From positions 1-6,836 of the forward strand of contig JAQVOQ010000050.1 in NCBI GenBank assembly GCA_028702545.1: a stretch of DNA of 6,836 bases. Direction: 5' to 3'. Position numbers and translations under genes: made by a program. A model generated the notes under the pieces. That model did not search any database and was not told the origin of the DNA. It saw nothing but the letters and a program-made list of their open reading frames with translations. Each line of letters starts with the position of its first letter. The stretch's first letter is position 1. Positions 1-5,118 of the stretch are shown piece after piece. Source of the DNA: Clostridia bacterium (GTDB lineage: Bacteria > Bacillota > Clostridia > Christensenellales > UBA1242).

Positions 1-2
1 CT

Positions 3-125
3 GATTACCCTCGATTAATACACTTTTTAGGTGAGATTGCGCAACATATCGGCTGCCAATTCCGCAGAATCGATATCGAAAACACAGACTACCACTTCGC
101 TGTTCATGGATATACTATTGATTGA
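3..125 (+). CDS. Left fragment of an interrupted gene (partial, no start in window)
   Basis: This frame is open from the window edge and reads ...RLIHFLGEIAQHIGCQF... to ...DYHFAVH at base 107. It then runs through the boundary into five meaningless codons and a TGA at 123-125. Base composition is visibly richer in GC than in the following 6.6 kb. The real coding part ends at about base 108. If bases 109-6712 are removed, the frame continues without shift into the fragment at 6705-6836, so the two look like halves of one gene. I do not recognise the family of this N-terminal part. It is soluble-looking, with no membrane segment or signal peptide in the 35 residues seen. Coding status is inferred from the frame continuity and sensible composition. 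Confidence 0.6.
   Translation, partial: DYPRLIHFLGEIAQHIGCQFRRIDIENTDYHFAVHGYTID
101..108. repeat. Left copy of 8-bp direct repeat TGTTCATG at the insert boundary
   Basis: TGTTCATG occurs here and, in the same orientation, at 6705-6712. Both copies sit exactly where coding frames break: the host fragment and the PAS gene here, the host fragment and rlmN on the right. The arrangement resembles a target-site duplication or a crossover core. It could also be microhomology at a chimeric join. Confidence 0.75.
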
Positions 126-781
126 CGAGCCTTCAAGCATTCAGCATAACGTGCTTCTATCGTTGCACCCTCATTAGAGCCAGCAACTTCTACGGGCGTT
201 TTCCCTCTCAATTCTTCTAACTTTATGCCAGTTACTTTTTGGTGAGATAAGTTACTTCTTCTATATTTAAAAGTTTTGTCCCCTATTACATCTACTAAAA
301 ACAAACAATCTTGCGAGCCCTCAAAAAGCGTGTCATATTCTTTTGATAAGGCTTCTAATTTTGCTTTTGATTGTTTTATTTCATCTTCACTTTTTTTACG
401 CTCTGTTATGTCTGTAAAGATTGTTGCAAATATATTGTGCTTAGGGCTAAAAGCAGACACATCATAATATTTATCAAGCTCTACTGAATAATTTTCAAAT
501 CTACAAGACTCTCCCGTTAAGGCAACTTTTCCAAAAGTATCTATCCAATACTGCTCGGTTTTAGGCAAGACTTGTTTTACTGTTTTACCTAATATATTTT
601 TTGCTTTTAGACCTGTTAATAGTTCATAGGCTTTATTAATTTCTAAAAAAGCATAGTCAATAGGTTTGCCATTTGAATCAGTAATAATTTTATGCAGTGC
701 AAAACCTTGTGGCATATTCTTAAAAATCATGTCACATTTTTTAGAATGTTGATCTGTTAATACTATCTCTTTTATTTTCAT
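104..781 (-). CDS. PAS-domain sensor protein, truncated (3' part lost)
   Basis: The visible product has 225 residues, of which 224 come from native sequence; the last proline and the TGA are made by the boundary repeat. Residues about 14-127 form a PAS domain, ending in the typical FTDITERKK exit motif. A short charged linker or coiled coil (about 127-150) follows. A second PAS domain begins with DTLFEGSQDCLFLVD and stops at SIVY, before its last strands. No membrane segment or signal peptide is present, so a cytoplasmic sensor is likely. Family knowledge says such tandem PAS modules precede a histidine kinase, GGDEF, HD or similar output domain. That domain is missing here, so the output cannot be named. 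The ATG at 781 is preceded by a weak AGGG site and a good promoter at 834-862. The gene is transcribed away from the repeat and tRNA region. Confidence 0.8.
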   Translation of the reverse strand: MKIKEIVLTDQHSKKCDMIFKNMPQGFALHKIITDSNGKPIDYAFLEINKAYELLTGLKAKNILGKTVKQVLPKTEQYWIDTFGKVALTGESCRFENYSVELDKYYDVSAFSPKHNIFATIFTDITERKKSEDEIKQSKAKLEALSKEYDTLFEGSQDCLFLVDVIGDKTFKYRRSNLSHQKVTGIKLEELRGKTPVEVAGSNEGATIEARYAECLKARQSIVYP

Positions 782-833
782 AATAACCCTATATAGTTTT
801 AATAGTTCATTTAATATTTAACTATATCATTAA

Positions 834-862
834 ATTATAGTATATTATTAGGTTAAACACAA
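834..862 (-). promoter_or_regulatory. Sigma-A-type promoter of the PAS gene
   Basis: Read on the minus strand there is TTGTGT, a 17-base spacer, then a perfect TATAAT. The start of transcription would be near 827, leaving a leader of about 45 bases before the ATG at 781. Confidence 0.55.
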
Positions 863-1061
863 ATAAAAGCAAGTGTTTAAATTTAATTTTTTGTTATATA
901 ATTATATCTTTTTTAGAATTAAAATGGAGTAAAAAACGCAATTTGCATTGTGATCATAACCCTATGAGCGAAGCGAATATAGACAAAAAGTACTCCCGTA
1001 GGGTGCAACTTTTTGGCTAAAAGCAGAAGCCAACCGTAAGTTGAGGTTTGTTTTTTACTTT

Positions 1062-1089
1062 AAAAAACACAACCGATTAAAAGGTTGTG
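1062..1089 (-). terminator. Duplicated copy of the tRNA-operon terminator
   Basis: On the minus strand CACAACC pairs with GGTTGTG across an 8-base loop, and the stem is followed by six T residues. It is identical to the hairpin at 1198-1225 because it lies in the first copy of the tandem duplication. Confidence 0.55.
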
Positions 1090-1197
1090 ACTTAACCCTA
1101 TGAGCAAAGCGAATATAGACAAAAAGTACTCCCGTAGGGTGCAACTTTTTGGCTAAAAGCAGAAGCCAACCGTAAGTTGAGGTTTGTTTTTTACTTT

Positions 1198-1225
1198 AAA
1201 AAACACAACCGATTAAAAGGTTGTG
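1198..1225 (-). terminator. Rho-independent terminator of the tRNA operon
   Basis: Starting nine bases after the CCA end of tRNA-Leu on the minus strand, a 7-bp stem CACAACC/GGTTGTG with an 8-base loop is followed directly by TTTTTT. Position and form fit an intrinsic terminator closing the Val-Gly-Cys-Leu array. Confidence 0.75.
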
Positions 1226-1233
1226 CTTCTGCG

Positions 1234-1320
1234 TGGTACCGAAGGCCGGACTCGAACCGGCACGGAGTTTACCCCCGAGGGATTTTAAGTCCCTTGTGTC
1301 TGCCATTCCACCACTTCGGC
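1234..1320 (-). tRNA. tRNA-Leu (anticodon TAA)
   Basis: This is an 87-nt type II tRNA. The acceptor GCCGAAG pairs with CTTCGGT, followed by discriminator A and an encoded CCA. The anticodon stem AGGGA/TCCCT encloses loop CTTAAAA, giving anticodon TAA (UUA codon). A variable arm and the GGTTCGAGTCC T-arm are present. It is last in the minus-strand array, and a terminator follows. Confidence 0.95.
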
Positions 1321-1344
1321 AAATTTATCTTATGTAATTTTTAT

Positions 1345-1418
1345 TGGAGGCACCACCCAGAATCGAACTGGGGATAAAGGCTTTGCAGGCCTCTGCCTTA
1401 CCGCTTGGCTATGGTGCC
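1345..1418 (-). tRNA. tRNA-Cys (anticodon GCA)
   Basis: This tRNA is 74 nt long with CCA encoded. The acceptor GGCACCA pairs with TGGTGCC. The anticodon loop CTGCAAA gives GCA. The T-arm contains GTTCGATTC. It lies 44 bases after tRNA-Gly and 24 bases before tRNA-Leu in the direction of transcription. Confidence 0.95.
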
Positions 1419-1462
1419 AAATTTGACATAATATTTTTTTATTATTAGCCTTAATAAAAAAA

Positions 1463-1537
1463 TGGAGCGGAAGACGAGATTCGAACTCGCGACATCTGCC
1501 TTGGCAAGGCAGCGCTCTACCACTGAGCCACTCCCGC
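1463..1537 (-). tRNA. tRNA-Gly (anticodon GCC)
   Basis: This tRNA is 75 nt long with CCA encoded. The acceptor GCGGGAG pairs with CTTCCGC, including one G-T pair. The anticodon stem CTGCC/GGCAG holds loop TTGCCAA, giving GCC. Its first bases and its upstream leader are partly duplicated at 1688-1726. Confidence 0.95.
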
Positions 1538-1557
1538 ATGGAGTTTTGCACTAGGTT

Positions 1558-1687
1558 TATCATTTGGTAACACGACTTTAGTAAGTACATACTTCATCGT
1601 GGTAGACCCGAGGTCTTCCGTCGCAAATTACTTTGCTCCCGTTTTGGCTACAAACTTGCCACAGGCAACTTTGCTTTACGCGTCACG
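1558..1687. other. Spacer inside the tRNA array with short inverted repeats
   Basis: No gene is seen here. The sequence holds small near-perfect inverted repeats such as GACC-CGA-GGTC and TTGCC-ACA-GGCAA. It also holds words shared loosely with the 136-bp repeat unit (CTCCCG followed by TTTTGGCTA). It lies between the tRNA-Gly leader and a duplicated piece of tRNA-Gly, so it probably replaced part of a former tRNA copy. Confidence 0.4.
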
Positions 1688-1726
1688 CCACTGAGCCACT
1701 CACAGCTGCGAGTTTTGCACTAGGTT
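1688..1726 (-). pseudogene. tRNA-Gly-like remnant: 5' fragment plus duplicated leader
   Basis: The 14-base stretch CCACTGAGCCACTC (D-arm and 5' end of tRNA-Gly, plus-strand view) recurs from 1520-1533 at 1688-1701. The leader GAGTTTTGCACTAGGTT recurs from 1541-1557 at 1710-1726. The anticodon arm, T-arm and 3' acceptor of a second tRNA are absent, and the acceptor bases differ. This is best read as a decayed tandem copy of tRNA-Gly. It cannot fold into a functional tRNA from what is visible. Confidence 0.65.
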
Positions 1727-1746
1727 AACTCACTTTAAGTAAGAAA

Positions 1747-1823
1747 TGGTGGGAACAACAGGACTCGAACCTGTGACCCTCTGCTTGTAAGGCAGATGCT
1801 CTAGCCAACTGAGCTATGCTCCC
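1747..1823 (-). tRNA. tRNA-Val (anticodon TAC)
   Basis: This tRNA is 77 nt long with CCA encoded. The acceptor GGGAGCA pairs with TGTTCCC. The anticodon stem TCTGC/GCAGA encloses CTTACAA, giving TAC. The T-arm is GGTTCGAGTCC. It is first in the minus-strand array and lies just downstream of a promoter-like pair of boxes. Confidence 0.95.
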
Positions 1824-1841
1824 ACGATTGACTGCTTTTAT

Positions 1842-1870
1842 AATATATCAAATAAATGACTAAATTGCAA
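1842..1870 (-). promoter_or_regulatory. Probable promoter of the tRNA array
   Basis: On the minus strand TTGCAA, 17 bases, then TATATT lie upstream of tRNA-Val. Transcription would start roughly ten bases before the mature tRNA. The region is AT-rich, so chance matches are possible. Confidence 0.45.
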
Positions 1871-1954
1871 CCACTTTTTAGAAAATTTATATTTTTTTTA
1901 TTTATATTTTACATAGTACATATATGATAATAATTTTTAAACAGTTATTACAAA

Positions 1955-1985
1955 AATATTCGAGCATATTTAATGCTTGAATATT
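1955..1985. terminator. Perfectly nested hairpin, possible second terminator
   Basis: Thirteen base positions on each side (AATATTC.AGCAT with ATGCT.GAATATT) flank a 5-base loop. One pair is G-T on the plus strand and C-A on the minus strand. On the minus strand the stem leads into a short T run. It lies just beyond the stronger hairpin at 1996-2021, between convergent or unassigned transcripts. Confidence 0.4.
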
Positions 1986-1995
1986 AACATTAAAT

Positions 1996-2021
1996 AAAAA
2001 GAAGGTTTAAACCTTCTTTTT
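1996..2021. terminator. Palindromic terminator after the Asn-rich gene
   Basis: AAAAA-GAAGG-TTTAAA-CCTTC-TTTTT forms a 26-bp palindrome ending six bases from the stop codon of the minus-strand gene at 2028-2288. The symmetric A/T flanks allow it to act in either direction. Confidence 0.7.
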
Positions 2022-2027
2022 ACTAAA

Positions 2028-2288
2028 CTATTGTTGATCTTTTTTTGTTTTACTATATTTATTTTTGTTGTATTCATTATTGTTGTTGTATTCATTGTTG
2101 TTATATGAATTAGATTGTGAATCATTTTTGTTAGAAGTATCCGAAATATCGTAACTTCCTGTTTCTGAATCATAGTCGTTAAGTTCTGACATATCATCCA
2201 TATTGTTTAGTCTGTTTAGTCTTTCTCTTTCTTCTCTGCTCCTATCCATAGTAGTTCCAATATAACTGTTTTCTTTTTCGTTTTTCAT
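2028..2288 (-). CDS. Small hydrophilic Asn-rich hypothetical protein (86 aa)
   Basis: I do not recognise this family. The gene looks real because the ATG at 2286-2288 is preceded by a perfect AGGAGGT site (2299-2305) at nine bases, and the stop is followed at once by a palindromic terminator. The N-terminal half is charged, with RSREERERLNRLNN and an acidic Ser/Asp segment. The C-terminal third is low complexity, with repeated YNNNEY/NNNNEY units and a Lys-rich end. There is no cysteine, membrane segment or signal peptide, and the protein is probably disordered. The Asn repeats correspond to a run of TTGTTGTATTCATT-like units on the plus strand, so slippage may vary its length. It lies downstream of yloV in the same direction with a 135-base gap, so it probably has its own transcript. 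Confidence 0.7.
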   Translation of the reverse strand: MKNEKENSYIGTTMDRSREERERLNRLNNMDDMSELNDYDSETGSYDISDTSNKNDSQSNSYNNNEYNNNNEYNKNKYSKTKKDQQ

Positions 2289-2423
2289 AAAAAAACATAC
2301 CTCCTAAAATATACAAAACTGTGAGCTTTGTGATTTTAGTGTTTGTAAATGATAAAAAATTATTACTATAAAAATAAAAAACTATAAACAAATTCTGTTG
2401 AAATACATAAAAAATTAATTTTT

Positions 2424-4061
2424 TTATTCTAAACTAATTATATAATAATAAACCGGTTGATTACCTTGTAACACAGTAACCTCGTGGTTGGGATATATTT
2501 TTTCCAATTTTTCGCCCAAACTTAAGGCATCTTCCTCTTTAACATCTTGTCCATAAAACAAAGTTATGTTAACAAACTCATCGGTCATCATTTTTTCTAT
2601 TAGATTTTGTGCAACCTCAGACACTTTGTCGCCTTTGCTTAGTATTGCTTTAGAATTTAAACCTATTATATCGCCTTCTTTAAGATCAAAACCATCAATG
2701 TTTGTATTTCTTACAGCATAAGTTATGCTGCCTGTAAACACGGTTTCAAGGCTCTTTAACATAGTTACTATATTGTCTTCTAAACTGCAATCCTCATTAA
2801 AATTAAGCGCAGCACTTATGCCCTCGGGTATACTTTTAGTTGGAATTACAGTAATAGCTTTTGTTGTTAAGTTTTTAGCTTGTTCTGCTGCTAAAATTAT
2901 GTTTTTGTTATTAGGAAACACAAAAATATTTTTAGCATTAACTTTGTTTACTGCCCTTGCAATATCATCGACTGAAGGGTTCATAGTTTGTCCACCTTGA
3001 ATAACTTCATCTATGCCAAGGTCTTTCATAATAGCATTTAGCCCACTGCCAGCAGCAACTGATACCATACCATATTCTTTTAATTCAACTTGTGAGTTTT
3101 GTTGAGATTTTAATTGCCTATTTTGTTCAACCATATTGTCAATTTTAAGATTGTTGATTTCTCCAAGTTCTAGGGCATAACCAAGTGCTAAATTAGGTTC
3201 ATTTGTGTGAACATGTACTTTTACTAAACTAAGATCGCCAATGCAAATTACGCTGTCGCCAATTTGCATAAGTTTTTCTCGCATTTTATCAATATCGGCC
3301 TCAGTCGTTTTCTTTTTCATTTGAATAACCATATATTCGGTACAATAAGCAAACTCAATATCTTCTAAGTTGTTTAAATTTATGTGAAATTGTTCAAAAT
3401 TTTCAGCATTTATAAGGTCTTTTTCAAAAGCAATTTCTAGTGTTTCGTCATCAGATATAACTCTATAAAAACCAGTAAATATGATTAAAAGCCCTCTTCC
3501 ACCAGCATCAACTACTCCAGCTTTTTTAAGTACAGGCAACATCTCAGGTGTTTGTTGTAATATTAATTCGCCTTCTTGTAAAACTTTTGAAAAGAACTCG
3601 TCCATATCAGTTATTTTTTTGCTTAATTTTAAAGCTTGCTCCGCCATTACACGAATAACGGTTAAAATGGTGCCTTCTTTAGGTTTTGTTACCGCGCTGT
3701 AAGCAACCTCTGCACCTTTATCAAAAGCTTTTGCCATAATTTTTGTATCAATTTCGCTCGTTGAATTTAATACTGAGCAAAAACCTTTTATAATTTGCGA
3801 CAAAATAACACCAGAGTTGCCCCTAGCACCTTTTAAGGCACCTTTACTAAAAGCGTTAGCCAAGCAATCAAGTTCATTATTTGGACAAGTGCTAACTTCA
3901 GTACAAGCTGATTTTAGCGTTAAACTCATATTAGTTCCCGTATCTCCATCTGGCACGGGGAAAACATTTAGCGAGTTTACATATTCTTTATTTTCTTCTA
4001 AGATTGATGCACTGGCAAGTATCATCTTGCGAAAAGTAACACCATTTATATTTTTTTGCAT
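2424..4061 (-). CDS. fakA: DhaL/DegV-domain protein, fatty acid kinase ATP-binding subunit (YloV/FakA-like)
   Basis: This is a 545-residue cytoplasmic protein, close to the family's usual length of about 550. The N-terminal DhaL (DAK2) nucleotide domain covers residues about 8-200. It shows the Mg-ATP motif NVFPVPDGDTGTNM (D38 and D40), the glycine-rich GARGNSGVILSQ at about 78 and VVDAGGRG at about 183. A middle domain carries Cys240 in YCTEY and His283/His285 in VHVHTNEP, residues the family uses for a metal site. A DegV-like C-terminal domain fills about 325-545. In the known system FakA phosphorylates fatty acids presented by FakB, feeding PlsX/PlsY; no fakB is in this window. I chose ATG 4061, ten bases after AAGGAGT (4072-4078). 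The in-frame TTG at 4067 is only four bases from that site. The gene follows yloU by 45 bases and is probably in the same operon. Confidence 0.9.
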   Translation of the reverse strand: MQKNINGVTFRKMILASASILEENKEYVNSLNVFPVPDGDTGTNMSLTLKSACTEVSTCPNNELDCLANAFSKGALKGARGNSGVILSQIIKGFCSVLNSTSEIDTKIMAKAFDKGAEVAYSAVTKPKEGTILTVIRVMAEQALKLSKKITDMDEFFSKVLQEGELILQQTPEMLPVLKKAGVVDAGGRGLLIIFTGFYRVISDDETLEIAFEKDLINAENFEQFHINLNNLEDIEFAYCTEYMVIQMKKKTTEADIDKMREKLMQIGDSVICIGDLSLVKVHVHTNEPNLALGYALELGEINNLKIDNMVEQNRQLKSQQNSQVELKEYGMVSVAAGSGLNAIMKDLGIDEVIQGGQTMNPSVDDIARAVNKVNAKNIFVFPNNKNIILAAEQAKNLTTKAITVIPTKSIPEGISAALNFNEDCSLEDNIVTMLKSLETVFTGSITYAVRNTNIDGFDLKEGDIIGLNSKAILSKGDKVSEVAQNLIEKMMTDEFVNITLFYGQDVKEEDALSLGEKLEKIYPNHEVTVLQGNQPVYYYIISLE

Positions 4062-4106
4062 AAGCAAAATTACTCCTTAAATAAAAACCAATTTGTTTTT
4101 TATAAA

Positions 4107-4457
4107 CTAAACACGCACTCCAATAACATTTACATTAACGGAGTCTACTATCATTCCTGTGAAATTTTCTACACTGTATTTTACTGAGCGTTTAAGGCTT
4201 TCTGCAACTGCTGAAATTGAAACGCCATACTTCAAAATAACATATAAATCTATATAGATTCGGTTATCTACAGTCAAAATTTTAACTCCCCTTGATAGAG
4301 GCTGTTTTTTGAAAAGTTCGGCAAAATTGTCGGATAATTTTTTGCTTACAAGGTCAATAACGCCGTAGCATTCTAACGCCGAATAACCTGCAATAACTGC
4401 AATAGCTTCATCAGATATAAACATTCTGCCATGGGCATTTGCTGTATTAACAGACAT
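4107..4457 (-). CDS. yloU: Asp23/YloU-family protein
   Basis: This protein has 116 residues, the usual length for the Asp23/Gls24/YloU family. Visible family features are the N-terminal GRMFISDEAIAVIAGYSALECYGV block and the alternating DNRIYIDLYVILKYG strand. The helix AVAESLKRSV and a final Val-rich strand (VNVNVIGVRV) complete the domain. There is no membrane segment. The family's biochemical role is poorly defined; members are linked to envelope stress and stand next to yloV across Firmicutes, as here. The AAAGGA site (4469-4474) is eleven bases from the ATG, which is rather long. A promoter at 4496-4524 probably drives yloU-yloV, divergently from rpmB. Confidence 0.9.
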   Translation of the reverse strand: MSVNTANAHGRMFISDEAIAVIAGYSALECYGVIDLVSKKLSDNFAELFKKQPLSRGVKILTVDNRIYIDLYVILKYGVSISAVAESLKRSVKYSVENFTGMIVDSVNVNVIGVRV

Positions 4458-4495
4458 AAATTGAGCCGTCCTTTAATTCAAATTTTAACTATATA

Positions 4496-4524
4496 ATATT
4501 ACAACAATTTTTTAAAATTGGCAA
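4496..4524 (-). promoter_or_regulatory. Promoter of yloU-yloV
   Basis: On the minus strand TTGCCA, 17 bases, then TAATAT lie 39 bases before the yloU ATG. The -35 hexamer is the same as that of the divergent rpmB promoter. Confidence 0.5.
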
Positions 4525-4583
4525 GGAATATGAAGGGAGTTTTTTGTCTTTTGAAATAGTTTAGTAGTTTTTAAAAATTTTGC

Positions 4584-4612
4584 TTGCCAAAATATTAGTT
4601 TAATGATAAAAT
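4584..4612 (+). promoter_or_regulatory. Promoter of rpmB
   Basis: TTGCCA, 17 bases, then TAAAAT gives a good sigma-A match with correct spacing, about 47 bases before the rpmB ATG. Confidence 0.65.
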
Positions 4613-4659
4613 ATAGCAGTTAATGAACTACTAGGCTAGTTTTAGGAGGTAGAATATAT

Positions 4660-4839
4660 ATGTCAAGAGTATGCAGCATTTGTGGTAAAGGTAAAATGAG
4701 CGGTCATAACGTAAGCCACGCTAAAAATAGATCAAACAGAACTTGGTTGCCAAACATTCAAAAAGTAAAAATTGAAGTTGATGGTCAATCCGCAAGTCAA
4801 TATGTTTGTACTAAATGTATGAAAACCGCTAAAAACTAA
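4660..4839 (+). CDS. rpmB: 50S ribosomal protein L28 (bL28)
   Basis: The translation of bases 4660-4839 is 59 residues, a normal size for short bacterial L28. It begins MSRVCSICGKGKMSGHNVSHAKN and carries the conserved NRTWLPN block at 26-32. Two cysteine pairs, C5-C8 and C50-C53, form the zinc-ribbon (C+) version of L28. An AGGAGGT site (4644-4650) lies nine bases before the ATG. It is a single-gene unit on the plus strand with its own promoter and terminator, divergent from yloU and convergent with the 44-codon gene. In B. subtilis rpmB also opposes its neighbours at this locus. Confidence 0.97.
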   Translation: MSRVCSICGKGKMSGHNVSHAKNRSNRTWLPNIQKVKIEVDGQSASQYVCTKCMKTAKN

Positions 4840-4858
4840 TTTTTTAAATATTAAAGAC

Positions 4859-4891
4859 AAAGGATGCTTTTAATTAAGCATCCTTTTTTTT
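4859..4891. terminator. Terminator between rpmB and the convergent small gene
   Basis: AAAGGATGCTT pairs with AAGCATCCTTT around a 6-base loop and is followed by a run of T residues on the plus strand. It starts about 20 bases after the rpmB stop. Read on the minus strand the same stem lies eight bases after the stop of the gene at 4899-5033, so it may serve both. Confidence 0.9.
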
Positions 4892-4898
4892 GCCATTT

Positions 4899-5033
4899 TT
4901 AGCAATAACGACCATCACAATAACGACCATCACAATAGTCTCTATTACGCCTCAACTGTCTCCAAAATATCCATCTAAAAATTGGTCTAAATATGTAAGG
5001 TGAGCGAACGCACCTTATGTAATGCCTCCTCAT
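4899..5033 (-). CDS. Small Arg/Cys-rich protein (44 aa) with YCDGR repeats
   Basis: An ATG at 5031-5033 opens 44 codons ending TAA at 4899-4901. Support for a real gene is a perfect AGGAGG (5041-5046) seven bases upstream, a terminator right behind, and its own promoter-like boxes. The product is very basic. It starts MRRHYIRCVRSPY, has an aromatic stretch FRPIFRWIFWRQLRR in the middle, and ends DYCDGRYCDGRYC, an exact YCDGR tandem with Cys at 34, 39 and 44. The middle could be an amphipathic membrane-binding helix. I do not recognise the family. It occupies the place between rpe and rpmB where B. subtilis has spoVM, a 26-residue amphipathic spore-coat anchor, but sequence similarity is not evident. 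A spore or envelope role is inference only. Confidence 0.65.
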   Translation of the reverse strand: MRRHYIRCVRSPYIFRPIFRWIFWRQLRRNRDYCDGRYCDGRYC

Positions 5034-5059
5034 TTAACATCCTCCTTTGTTACTAAGAG

Positions 5060-5088
5060 TAATATATGAAAATAAGCGTTTTTAAGTT
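5060..5088 (-). promoter_or_regulatory. Sigma-K-like promoter of the 44-codon gene
   Basis: On the minus strand AAC, 17 bases, then CATATATTA precede the gene. The second box fits the sporulation sigma-K -10 pattern CATAnnnTA exactly. No convincing sigma-A -35 is seen at 17 bases. The match is short and the region is AT-rich. Confidence 0.3.
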
Positions 5089-5118
5089 AAAAAAATAAGC
5101 TTTCAAGCTTACTTTTTT
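5089..5118 (-). terminator. Terminator of the rsgA-rpe operon
   Basis: On the minus strand AAAAAAGTAAGCT and AGCTTATTTTTTT form a 13-bp stem with one G-T pair and a TGAA loop. It begins inside the last codons of rpe and overlaps its stop. The 3' arm supplies the T tract. Confidence 0.8.

Larger units (their letters stand above)
948..1225. repeat. Tandem duplication, period about 136 bp, rich in hairpins
   Basis: Bases 957-1089 and 1093-1225 are two direct copies of 133 bp. I see one difference, G at 970 against A at 1106, plus a one-base length change at the junction (TGATCATAAC against TGACTTAAC). Each unit contains several inverted repeats: ACCCTA...TAGGGT; CAACTT...AAGTTG enclosing TTGGCT...AGCCAA; GTTTTTTA-CTT-TAAAAAAC; and CACAACC-GATTAAAA-GGTTGTG. 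A weaker third copy of the unit's end may lie at 933-960, with AAAAAAC, a CAAT/ATTG stem and TTGTGA..TAAC. The near identity implies recent duplication. No open frame is conserved across the copies. Bases 863-932, between the PAS promoter and this repeat, show nothing beyond AT-rich sequence. Confidence 0.85.

Noticed and set aside
957..1225. Direct repeats that might suggest a CRISPR array
   Set aside because: There are only two long units with a 3-base junction, no unique spacers and no cas genes. It is a tandem duplication.
1177..1377. Plus-strand open frame across the tRNA-Leu region
   Set aside because: It runs antisense through tRNA-Leu and into the 3' end of tRNA-Cys. The RRPDSNRHG-type peptide is a well-known artefact of tRNA antisense translation.
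1330..1590. Minus-strand open frame across tRNA-Cys and tRNA-Gly
   Set aside because: It is made of the tRNA genes themselves, has no ribosome binding site, and gives the familiar GRCREFESRLPL tRNA peptide.
1970..2197. Second minus-strand frame overlapping the Asn-rich gene
   Set aside because: It is a shifted reading of the low-complexity repeat, has no ribosome binding site and runs through the terminator.
2306..2423. Promoter for the Asn-rich gene
   Set aside because: Several TATAGT/TATATT-like words exist, but none has a -35 box at good spacing, so none is reported.
2409..2425. AT-only palindrome at the yloV stop as a terminator
   Set aside because: It has no GC pairs in the stem, so it is too weak to claim as a terminator in such AT-rich sequence.
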